This document shows positions 8,194 through 22,372 of a DNA stretch of 47,901 bases, one piece after another (positions within the stretch are counted from its first letter, which is position 1; each line of letters begins with the position of its first letter). Under the pieces are notes generated by a model. The model worked only from the letters and a program-made list of their open reading frames with translations. It ran no database searches and was not told the DNA's origin. The translations under genes were made by a program, and so were the position numbers. Where the stretch lies: the NCBI GenBank assembly GCA_019752115.1, contig JAIEMN010000031.1, forward strand, positions 1 to 47,901, written 5' to 3'. The DNA is from Gemmatimonadaceae bacterium (GTDB lineage: Bacteria; Gemmatimonadota; Gemmatimonadetes; Gemmatimonadales; Gemmatimonadaceae).

Positions 8194-9279
8194 TTACCAG
8201 ACGGGCTGCATGCGCACATCGGCCGGCAGCGGCTGCCGGTGCGGGGTGCGGAGGAACAGCCGCAGGAAGATGAACGCGTTGGAGGCCTTCAGGAGTGCCA
8301 CGCGGGCCTTGGCCAGCAGCCCCCCGGAGGCTTCGATCTTCCGCATCTCGTCGGTATTGCGCCACATCTTGTCCATGAGCCCCCAGAACTCCGCGCTCTC
8401 GGTGTCGATCGTCTCGGGGAAGACCTGGCGGCTGATGAGATTCGTCAGCTTGATCACCTCGCGATCGTACTGATCGACGTCGATGCCCATGAAGTCGAAG
8501 AACGCCTTCCGGCTGTGGTCGCGCACGTACATGGTGCAGAACACCGCGAGCAGGAAGAAGCGGATCCAGAGCTTGTTCGTCCCCTCGAGGAACTGCGGGT
8601 TCGAGCGCATCAGCACCGCGAACGCTTCGCCATGACGGAACTCGTCGAGGCACCAGTTCTCGAACCACTTGAAGATCGGGTGGAACCGCTTCTCCGGCTG
8701 CTTCTCGAAGTTGCGGTAGATCGTCACGTAGCGCGCGTAGCCGATCTTTTCGGACAGATACGTCGCGTAGTAGATGAACTTCGGCTGGAAGTACGTGTAC
8801 TTCTTGGCCTTCGTGAGGAAGCTCAGGTCCACCGCCACGTTGAAATCGTTCAGCGTGTGGTTAATGAACCCGGCGTGGCGCCCTTCATCGCGGCTCATGA
8901 AGCCGAAGAGTTCGCGCACGTCGGGGTTCTTGATGCGCTTCTTGATCTCGGCGTACAGAATGCACCCCGAGAATTCGGCCGTCACGGAACTGGTCAGGAA
9001 CTCGACGAACTGCTCGCGCAGCGCCGGGTCCATCGTGGAGAAGTCGGCGTCGAATTCTTCGTTGCGCTTGAAGTGATCCTTGTTCGGATCGCGCCGGAAC
9101 TCGGCCAGGATCTCGTCCCACATCCGGCGGTTCTCGGGCGTGATCTTGAGCGCGTCGATCTCGGCGAAGTTGGTCGTGTAGAAGCGCGGATTCAGGATCG
9201 CATCCTGCTGCGCCGCCTTCGTCGTCTCGTTCACCGGCTTCATCGCCCGCACCGGCACATCGGTCGTCGTGTCATACAT
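8194..9279 (-). CDS. acsF: Aerobic Mg-protoporphyrin IX monomethyl ester cyclase AcsF
   Basis: The 361-residue product belongs to the diiron oxidative cyclase family, which forms the isocyclic fifth ring of (bacterio)chlorophyll using O2. Two ExxH iron-binding motifs are visible: EGRH at 132-135 and EFRH at 213-216, with additional Glu residues before each. Length is normal for AcsF. No anaerobic bchE is in the window, so this stage appears to depend on oxygen unless bchE is elsewhere. Placement between lhaA and the gene after bchM differs from Rhodobacter, where acsF follows the puh genes. Confidence 0.96.
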   Translation of the reverse strand: MYDTTTDVPVRAMKPVNETTKAAQQDAILNPRFYTTNFAEIDALKITPENRRMWDEILAEFRRDPNKDHFKRNEEFDADFSTMDPALREQFVEFLTSSVTAEFSGCILYAEIKKRIKNPDVRELFGFMSRDEGRHAGFINHTLNDFNVAVDLSFLTKAKKYTYFQPKFIYYATYLSEKIGYARYVTIYRNFEKQPEKRFHPIFKWFENWCLDEFRHGEAFAVLMRSNPQFLEGTNKLWIRFFLLAVFCTMYVRDHSRKAFFDFMGIDVDQYDREVIKLTNLISRQVFPETIDTESAEFWGLMDKMWRNTDEMRKIEASGGLLAKARVALLKASNAFIFLRLFLRTPHRQPLPADVRMQPVW

Positions 9280-9303
9280 GGGGAGTGGTCTCGTCGTGCG
9301 CGG

Positions 9304-9648
9304 TCAGCCTTCGAAGCCGACTTCGTAGAGTTCGTGGATTTCGGTCCCGCCGGTGAGCTTCACGATCTGGCGCTTGAGCCAGCTCGCACGCTTCACCTCG
9401 GCGCTCGATTCGAACGTCTGGGTCGTCCCGAACGCGATGCGGCTCGGCGCATTGCGCACCAGCACCTCATCGCCCGGGTCCACCTCGACGCCTTTGAGAT
9501 CCACATGCGCGTGGAAGTGGTCGTGCGTGGCCTCGAGGTCCACGGTGCACGGCACCTCGGTCCGGCGCGACATCACGTACCACACGGCCAGCACCAGCCC
9601 CGCCCCGGCGACCAGCGGCCATCCCATCAGGGACTCCATCAGTTCCAT
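9304..9648 (-). CDS. Small membrane-anchored protein inside the photosynthesis operon, family not recognised
   Basis: The 114-residue product has one N-terminal membrane helix (about residues 8-26, MGWPLVAGAGLVLAVWYVMS), then a soluble part of about 85 residues with a His-rich THDHFHAH segment and an acidic VEVDPGDEVLV segment. It sits 32 bases after bchM and 24 bases before acsF in the same operon, so it is almost certainly co-expressed with the bacteriochlorophyll and reaction-centre genes. A role in pigment synthesis, complex assembly or as a small subunit is inference from location. The histidines could bind metal or pigment, but no known motif is evident. Confidence 0.75.
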   Translation of the reverse strand: MELMESLMGWPLVAGAGLVLAVWYVMSRRTEVPCTVDLEATHDHFHAHVDLKGVEVDPGDEVLVRNAPSRIAFGTTQTFESSAEVKRASWLKRQIVKLTGGTEIHELYEVGFEG

Positions 9649-9680
9649 CCTGCGTCCTCCCGAAATAGCGACATCGCCGT

Positions 9681-10480
9681 TCAGCGCTTCACGGCGCCAT
9701 GGCCATCCATGCTCGCGTTCTGCAACGCGATGGCCATCGAACGATAAAACCCGCTTTCCACCAGTCTGGTGCCCACCATGCCCCAGCTTTCCAGGGCCGG
9801 CTGCTGCACGAAGGCGTCGCGGAACTCCCGCTCCGAAACCGGCACGATGGACGGCGACCGGTCGCCCTTGGGGAACAGCTTGCCCACCGCCCGCATGACC
9901 GTGAGCATCGGGGTGCGCGGGGCCACGGTGATCACCATCCGCTCCCGCACCCGGGGGGCGAGGGCCGCGAGGGCGATGACCATGTCATGGACCTCGTAGT
10001 GGATGATCGAGTCCATCGCGACCACATAATCGAACGTGCCCAGCGAAGGGTCGAGCATGTCGCCGGCCCGGAAATCGATGTCATCGACCCCGAGCGCCTC
10101 GGCCCGCTCCTGCGCATGCTGCACCAGCGTGGGCGACAGGTCGATGGCCACCACCTCGGCGCCGCGCTGCGCGAGTTCGATGGAGGCCGTGCCCGTCCCG
10201 CAGCCGGCGTCCAGCACCCGCTTGCCATGGAGCTCCGGCGGCAGCCACGACATCAGCGTGGACCGCATCCGGTCACGGCCAGCCCGCACCGAGGCGCGCA
10301 CGCGCGATACGGGCGCATCGGAGGTGAGCGCCTTCCAGGCATCGGCCGCGGTGCGGTCGAAGTACTCCCCGATCCAGGCCCGCCGCTCGCGATACGTCAC
10401 CGATGCGGCGTGCGAACCCCCAGGCAACGTGCCGTCGAACGACGGACCTGGAGTCGGGGAGAGCTCAGGCGTGCTGGCCA

Positions 10481-10481
<1 letters not shown>
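9681..10481 (-). CDS. bchM: Mg-protoporphyrin IX O-methyltransferase BchM
   Basis: The 266-residue product transfers a methyl group from S-adenosylmethionine to the C13 propionate of Mg-protoporphyrin IX, the step before AcsF. The Rossmann-type SAM motif VLDAGCGTG is at 89-97, followed by VVAIDLS and the HYEVHDM region seen in BchM proteins. The first 25 residues are Pro/Ser-rich and poorly conserved. Its ATG overlaps the bchL TGA by one base (TGATG), so translation is coupled. Confidence 0.95.
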
Positions 10482-15187
<4,706 letters not shown>

Positions 15188-15198
<11 letters not shown>

Positions 15199-16951
15199 AG
15201 TACGCCTTCGCATCGTAGAGCGTGTCCACGGTGATCTCGCTGATGCCGTGGTCCATCGCGTACCGCTCGGTGTTCCGGCGTGCCTTGCCACGCACGAAGA
15301 AGGGAATCTTCTTCAACTCGGCCTCTGCTGGTCCAAGCCAGGTGACGACAGTGACGGGAGTGCGCACCGCGCTGACCGGGCGGCTCTCCTCTTCTTCTTC
15401 CGTAAGTCCAACCGCGCTCGCGGCCTCGGGCGCCACCGGCTCGTGCGCGTCGATCGGCGTCGGAGTGGGCGAGTTCGCAAACGTCCGCGGCGTGGCCAGC
15501 GTTCCGAGCCGATCACTGCTCGGCGCCTGCGCCTGCGCCGGCGCCACCGCCGCCGCCGAGGCGTGCAGATGCGACGGCGACGCGCCATCGCCGAATTCGA
15601 AGTCGTCGCGGAACATGTGCAGCAGATGTTCCTCGAGCCCCATCATGAGCGGGTGCACCCACGTGTCGAAAATGACGTTGGCGCCTTCGAACCCCATCTG
15701 CGGCGAGTGCCGCGCCGGCACATCCTGCACGTGAATGGGCGCCGAGATCACCGCGCACGGCACGCCGAGCCGCTTGGCGATGTGACGCTCCATCTGCGTG
15801 CCGAGCACGAGTTCGGGCGCGAGTTCGGAGACTTTCGCTTCGACCGCGAGATAATCGTCGGAGATGAGCGCGTCGACCCCGATGCTCGCCGCGTATTCGC
15901 GCACCGCGCGCGCGAAGGCCCGATCGTACGTACCGATCCCCACCACGTTGAATCCCAACTCGTCCTTCGCGATGCGCGCGGCGGCCAGCACGTGCGTGGC
16001 ATCGCCGAACACGAAGACGCGCTTGCCGGTCAGGTACGTCGAGTCCACCGACCGCGAGTACCACGGGAGCATGGAGCGGCTGGCATCGGCCTGCGCCGTG
16101 CCGGCGCGCTCGCGCTCCAACACCGGCGTCACATCGACGCCGGTCACACGCCCGATTTCTTCGATGAACTCGCGGGTCGCGAGCACCCCGATCGGCACCG
16201 TCTTCACGATCGGCATGCCGAACGCCTTCTGCAGCCAGCGCGCGGCGGTGTCGGCCACTTCCGGATAGAGTACGACGTTGGCGTCGGCCTCCGGGAGGCG
16301 GCGGATATCGGCGACGGTCGCGTTGAGCGGTGCGCAGACATGAATGTCCACGCCCAGATCCTGCAGCAGCCGCGTGACTTCGCGCACGTCATCGCGATTG
16401 CGGAAGCCCAGGGCGGTGGCACCGAGCAGGTTGACGCGCGGGCGGCGCCCTTCACGGGCGATGACCGCGGGCACCGGCTCGCGCGACGCGGTGCCCGGGG
16501 CGGGCTGCATCGGCAGGAGCAGCGTGCGCACCAGGTGATAGAACGTTTCGCTCGCGCCCCAGTTCTCCTTCTTGGAGTAGGCGGGAAGCTCGAGCGGCAC
16601 GATCGGCACCGGCAGGTTCATCCCCTGCGCCAGCGAGCCCGGCTGGTCCTGAATGAGCTCGGCCGTGCAGGACTCGCCCACGAGCATCGCGTCGGGCTTG
16701 AAGCGCTCGTAGGCATCGCGCACCGACTGCTTCACCAGTTCCGCCGTGTCACCGCCCAGGTCACGCGCCTGGAACGTGGTGTACGTGACCGGCGGACGCT
16801 GGTCGCGCCGTTCGATCATGGTGAAGAGCAGATCGGCGTAGGTATCGCCCTGCGGGGCGTGCAGCACGTAGTGCAGCCCCTTCATGGAGGTGGCAATGCG
16901 CATCGCGCCGACGTGCGGCGGGCCTTCGTAGGTCCAGAGCGTGAGTTCCAT
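15188..16951 (-). CDS. bchB: Dark-operative protochlorophyllide reductase subunit BchB, with extended linker
   Basis: The 587-residue product pairs with BchN to form the NifDK-like catalytic core. Asp36 (QGDTYAD), the unusual non-cysteine ligand of the 4Fe-4S cluster in this family, is in place. Residues about 457-522 are a Pro/Ala/Ser-rich linker ending in an acidic EEEEE run, then the small C-terminal PCP_red domain ([18 protein letters not shown]). Known BchB proteins are about 510-540 residues, so the linker accounts for the extra length. It begins 5 bases after bchN. Confidence 0.96.
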
Positions 16952-16956
16952 GCGCG

Positions 16957-18776
<1,820 letters not shown>

Positions 18777-18818
18777 CTAGCCGTCTCTTCCGGGGGTTCG
18801 CTGACCCAGATGGGCTCG

Positions 18819-18847
18819 ATGCTACGATTGGACCGAGCGGTTGTCAA
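18819..18847 (-). promoter_or_regulatory. Sigma70-type promoter for the bchF-puhC operon
   Basis: On the minus strand TTGACA occupies 18847-18842 and TAGCAT occupies 18824-18819, with a 17-base spacer. The expected start of transcription is near 18812, giving a leader of about 35 bases before the bchF ATG. The -35 box lies inside an operator-like palindrome (18842-18859), so repressor binding would block RNA polymerase. Confidence 0.6.
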
Positions 18848-18859
18848 GCATTATTGACG
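18842..18859. promoter_or_regulatory. Candidate PpsR/CrtJ operator over the bchF -35 box
   Basis: TGTCAAGCATTATTGACG fits the established PpsR/CrtJ pattern TGTcN10gACA at seven of eight positions (last base G instead of A). It covers the bchF -35 hexamer. The ppsR gene is 1.1 kb away and transcribed divergently, so this is a plausible direct target. Binding is inferred from sequence only. Confidence 0.5.
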
Positions 18860-18869
18860 TACACTTTTC

Positions 18870-18898
18870 TTGACAACTGGACTGGCCGGTACCATACT
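18870..18898 (+). promoter_or_regulatory. Sigma70-type promoter for the aerR-hemY operon
   Basis: TTGACA at 18870-18875 is followed after 17 bases by CATACT at 18893-18898 (four of six match to TATAAT). Expected transcription start is near 18905, leaving a leader of about 190 bases before the aerR ATG at 19094. The two -35 boxes sit in an 8-bp inverted repeat (TTGTCAAG 18841-18848, CTTGACAA 18869-18876), so the divergent promoters face away from a shared 28-bp-spaced control element. Confidence 0.5.
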
Positions 18899-18951
18899 CG
18901 GCAATCCCCAGTCCGTGGCGGGCCCTGCCCGGGTCCGTCACGCGTAGAGTG

Positions 18952-18969
18952 TGTGCTGTCACCCGGACA
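18952..18969. promoter_or_regulatory. Second candidate PpsR/CrtJ operator in the aerR leader
   Basis: TGTGCTGTCACCCGGACA has the TGT-N12-ACA spacing, with the inner positions only partly matching the c/g preferences. It lies about 50 bases downstream of the predicted aerR start point. PpsR-type repressors often bind two sites, so this could act with the site at 18842-18859, but a single degenerate match in an untested leader is weak evidence. Confidence 0.35.
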
Positions 18970-19093
18970 CCGGTTCACCTCGCCTTTGCGTCACGTACCT
19001 GTTTCGGCGAAGTTCGGCGGCGGTTTTGTGCCGTCTGGCCCTCGTACGGCCAGTGAACTCGCATCAACCGGCACGGGCCACAGCCCTGTAGGC

Positions 19094-19969
19094 ATGGATA
19101 CCGCCCCCTCCCCGCGGCCCAGCGATCGACTGGAGCGCCTTGAGCGCACCATCCAAAACGAGATTGTCCCCCGGCTGCTGACCAGCCACCGGGTGGGTCC
19201 CGTTTCTCCTGCCATGGCCAACGCCGTGGCCCGCACGCTCTCCGACGACGACGTGCAGACGTTCGTCCGCGCCGTGCGCAGCGCCGATGACCAGCGCGCC
19301 GTGCAGTTCGTGCGCCGGGTCATCGCCGAGGGCGCATCTATAGAGGCGGTCTATCTGGACCTCCTGGCCCCGTCGGCGCGCCGCCTGGGCGAGATGTGGG
19401 ACGAGGATGAGTGCGACTTCGTAGAAGTCACCGTCCCGCTCGGGCGCATGCAGCGGCTACTGCGCGACCTCTCGCAGGTCTTCCTCGCCGACGCCGGCCA
19501 GGCGGAGCCGGTGGGCAGCGTCCTCCTCACCTGTGTCCCGGGCGAGCAGCACACGCTGGGCATCATCATGGTGGGCGAGTTCCTGCTGCGCGACGGCTGG
19601 CGGGTGCTGGTCGGCGCCCCGTGGACCGATGGCGATCTGCTGGCGATGGTCGGGACCGAGTGGTACGACGTCATTGGTTTCTCGGTGGGCTGCGAAGCTC
19701 GCCTGAGCTCCCTCCGTCGCGACATCCGGCGCCTGCGCAGCGCGTCACGGAACCCGAACGTGCAGATCATGGTGGGCGGTCCGGTCTTTGCTGAAGACCC
19801 GTCGCTCGCCGAGCAGGTGGGCGCCCACGCCATTGCGGCGTCCGCCCGTGAAGCGCCGCATGTGGCGCGCGCCCTCCTCCCCGAGGCGCGGGCCTTTGCC
19901 CCCGATGGATTGCCGCCGAATTCGGCAGGCGAGCATGGCCAGTCCGGTGATCCCCAGCGAAGGGCTTAA
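19094..19969 (+). CDS. aerR: Cobalamin-binding antirepressor AerR/PpaA
   Basis: The 291-residue product has an N-terminal helical region and a C-terminal B12-binding Rossmann domain with ExHxxG (E151-Q-H153-T-L-G156), the usual cobalamin-ligand motif, followed by FSVGCEA and IMVGGPVF. In Rhodobacter, AerR/PpaA binds cobalamin and modulates CrtJ/PpsR in response to light. It lies immediately upstream of and overlaps ppsR, the conserved order. I chose the ATG at 19094; the same frame is open back to 18854, including a GTG at 18953, so a longer isoform is possible. The C-terminal 20 residues are low complexity. Confidence 0.9.
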   Translation: MDTAPSPRPSDRLERLERTIQNEIVPRLLTSHRVGPVSPAMANAVARTLSDDDVQTFVRAVRSADDQRAVQFVRRVIAEGASIEAVYLDLLAPSARRLGEMWDEDECDFVEVTVPLGRMQRLLRDLSQVFLADAGQAEPVGSVLLTCVPGEQHTLGIIMVGEFLLRDGWRVLVGAPWTDGDLLAMVGTEWYDVIGFSVGCEARLSSLRRDIRRLRSASRNPNVQIMVGGPVFAEDPSLAEQVGAHAIAASAREAPHVARALLPEARAFAPDGLPPNSAGEHGQSGDPQRRA

Positions 19970-21365
19970 CTCCGCCTTTGGCGAACTCGATGCCAAGGCC
20001 GCTGCGGCGTTGCTTGCCGTAGCGGGAGATGTGGCATTGGTGATGGACGGCGCCGGCGTGATCCGCCATGTGTCGCTGAGCGGGAGCGAGACGCAGTTCG
20101 ACAACTCCCAGAGCTGGGTCGGGCGGCCGTGGACCGAGACGGTCGCCCCCGACTCCCGCTCGAAGATCGAGACCCTGGTGAAGGAAGCCACCATTCAGGG
20201 GATCTCGAAGCGTCGCCAGGTGAACCACGTGCTGGGTGAGGCGGCCGATGTGCCCGTCGCCTACACGGCGCTTCGCCTCGGGCGCGACGGCAGCCTCGTG
20301 GCCGTTGGCCGCGACATGCGCCACGTGTCCGCGCTGCAGCAGCGGCTCGTGGAAGCGCAGCAGGCGATGGAGCGCGATTACTGGCGCCTGCGCCATGTCG
20401 AGACGCGCTATCGCCTGCTCTTCCAGCTCGCGAGCGACGGCATTCTCGTGCTCGATGCCACGTCGCTCAAGGTGCTCGACGCCAACAGCGCCGCCGGGCA
20501 GATCTTCGCCGAATCGCCCGACCGCCTCATTGGCCGCACCTTCCCGTTCCAGACGGATGCGGCGGCGTCGCGCGTGCTCGAAGATCTGATCTCGCAGGCG
20601 CGCAGTGCCGGTCGCGCCGGAGACGTCGCGCTGGCGCTGCAGGACGGGCGCAACTTCTCCGCGTCGGCCAGCTGCTTCCGCCAGGAGAGCTCCACGCTGC
20701 TCTTGGTCCGCTTCTCGCCGACCGATGCACCGGCGCCCGCGGGCGCGTCGGGCTCAAGCCGTCTGGTGGACCTGCTCGAGCGTTCGCCCGATGCGTTCGT
20801 GCTGACCGACCTCGATGGGTTCATTCTCACCGCGAACCGCGCGTTCCTCGACATCACCGAACTGGCGAGCGAAGAACAGATCCGCGGCACCGCGCTGAGC
20901 ACGTACATCGGCCGCCCCGGCGCCGACTTCCCGGTGTTCACCAGCATGCTGCGGCGCAACGGCGTCGTGCGCCTGATGGCCACCGCAGCGCGCGGCACGC
21001 ACGGGCATCAGAGTGAAGTGGAGGTCTCGGCGGTCTGGTCGCCCGAAGGCGAGGAGCCGTGCATCGGCTTCATCATCCGCGACATCGGCCGCCGCCTGGC
21101 GAGTGGCCCGCAAGGCGCCCGCGACCTCACGCGCGCCGTCGAAGAGCTGACCGGACTGGTGGGACGGGTGTCGCTGCGCGATCTGGTGCGCGATACCGTA
21201 GACCTGGTCGAGCGGCACTTCATCGAAGCGGCGCTCGAACTGACGAATGACAACCGCACGTCGGCCGCCGAGGTGCTGGGTGTGAGCCGCCAGAGCCTCT
21301 ACGTGAAGCTCCGGCGGCATCGCCTGGTCACGCCCGGGACCGAGCGGGAAGAGGAAGAGGAGTAA
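19935..21365 (+). CDS. ppsR: Photosynthesis-gene repressor PpsR/CrtJ
   Basis: The 476-residue product has an N-terminal PAS-like region (about 25-130), a coiled Q-linker (about 131-157), two PAS domains (about 160-260 and 275-385) and a C-terminal Fis-type helix-turn-helix (about 430-463, TSAAEVLGVSRQSLYVKLRR). Only two cysteines exist, Cys247 and Cys376; none is in the DNA-binding segment, where the redox-active cysteine of Rhodobacter PpsR/CrtJ lies. I start at ATG 19935, preceded by GGCGAG, overlapping aerR by 35 bases. It likely represses bch, puh and its own operon under oxygen or light. Confidence 0.92.
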   Translation: MASPVIPSEGLNSAFGELDAKAAAALLAVAGDVALVMDGAGVIRHVSLSGSETQFDNSQSWVGRPWTETVAPDSRSKIETLVKEATIQGISKRRQVNHVLGEAADVPVAYTALRLGRDGSLVAVGRDMRHVSALQQRLVEAQQAMERDYWRLRHVETRYRLLFQLASDGILVLDATSLKVLDANSAAGQIFAESPDRLIGRTFPFQTDAAASRVLEDLISQARSAGRAGDVALALQDGRNFSASASCFRQESSTLLLVRFSPTDAPAPAGASGSSRLVDLLERSPDAFVLTDLDGFILTANRAFLDITELASEEQIRGTALSTYIGRPGADFPVFTSMLRRNGVVRLMATAARGTHGHQSEVEVSAVWSPEGEEPCIGFIIRDIGRRLASGPQGARDLTRAVEELTGLVGRVSLRDLVRDTVDLVERHFIEAALELTNDNRTSAAEVLGVSRQSLYVKLRRHRLVTPGTEREEEEE

Positions 21366-21439
21366 GTGGACGTGATCCTCCGGAATTGGAACCCGTCCCC
21401 GTGGCTGTGGCTTGGTACTGTCAACCAGACGAGACAGTC

Positions 21440-22372
21440 ATGACCGTCAGCTACCAGGCACGCACTGCGGCCACCCGCCCGGATCCGCGGGCGGTCCTCA
21501 CCCTCCTCAAGCCGGTCACGTGGTTCCCCCCGATGTGGGCGTTCACGTGCGGCGTCATTTCCGCCGGCGTGCCGTTGCACAGCGAGCGTCTCTGGACGCT
21601 GGCGCTGGGGATCGGGCTCACCGGCCCGCTGGTGTGTGCGTCGAGTCAGGCGGTGAACGACTGGTTCGACCGGCACGTCGATGCCATCAATGAGCCGAAC
21701 CGCCCGATTCCGTCGGGGCGCATCCCGGGCACCTGGGGGCTCTACATCGCGATCTTCTGGAGCGCGCTCTGCGTGCTCGCCGCGCTGCCGCTCGGCACGT
21801 TCGGTCTGGGCGCCGTCGCCATTGCGCTGGCCTTCTCGTGGGCCTACAGCGCACCGCCATTCCGCTTCAAGCGCAACGGCTGGCTCGGGAACGCCGCCGT
21901 GGGCTTCACCTATGAAGGGCTCGCGTGGGTGACCGGCGCCGGCATCATGCTTGGTAACGTCGTGCCGCCGGCGCCGCTCCTGACGCTCGCGGTGCTGTAC
22001 AGCATTGGTGCGCACGGCATCATGACGCTGAACGATTTCAAGGCGATCGAGGGCGACCGCACCATGGGCGTGAACTCGCTGCCCGTGCTCCTCGGCCCGC
22101 TCAATGCGGGTCGCGTCGCGTCCGCCGTCATGCTCCTCGCGCAGGCGGTCGTCATCAGCCTCCTCGTGTCGTGGGGGCGCCCGTGGCATGCGCTGGCGAT
22201 TGGCGTGCTGGCGTGCGTGCAGGGCGGCATCATGGTGTGGTTCCTCAAGAAGCCGGTCGAGCGCGCGCTCTATCTCAGCGCGTTCGGCGTGCCGTTCTAC
22301 GTGAGCGGGATGATGATCGCGGCGTTCGCGGTGCGTGTGCTGCCCCTCGTGACGGAGGCGTCGCGCGGATGA
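21440..22372 (+). CDS. bchG: Bacteriochlorophyll synthase BchG
   Basis: The 310-residue UbiA-type prenyltransferase attaches geranylgeranyl (or phytyl) diphosphate to bacteriochlorophyllide a. It has about eight membrane helices; the first Asp-rich motif NDWFDRHVDAINEPNRPIPSG and the second DFKAIEGDRTMG are intact. I start at ATG 21440 (MTVSYQART); an upstream in-frame ATG at 21386 would add 18 residues that do not resemble the family. It follows ppsR and overlaps bch2 as ATGA. Confidence 0.95.
   Translation: MTVSYQARTAATRPDPRAVLTLLKPVTWFPPMWAFTCGVISAGVPLHSERLWTLALGIGLTGPLVCASSQAVNDWFDRHVDAINEPNRPIPSGRIPGTWGLYIAIFWSALCVLAALPLGTFGLGAVAIALAFSWAYSAPPFRFKRNGWLGNAAVGFTYEGLAWVTGAGIMLGNVVPPAPLLTLAVLYSIGAHGIMTLNDFKAIEGDRTMGVNSLPVLLGPLNAGRVASAVMLLAQAVVISLLVSWGRPWHALAIGVLACVQGGIMVWFLKKPVERALYLSAFGVPFYVSGMMIAAFAVRVLPLVTEASRG

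Noticed and set aside
6774-9747. Long plus-strand open frames antisense to lhaA and acsF
   Set aside because: His/Glu/Arg-rich shadow frames opposite conserved membrane and diiron proteins.
10455-10470. GAGAGCTCAGG inside the bchM 5' coding region resembling repeat family A
   Set aside because: Only 11 bases match with no symmetry; probably coincidence.
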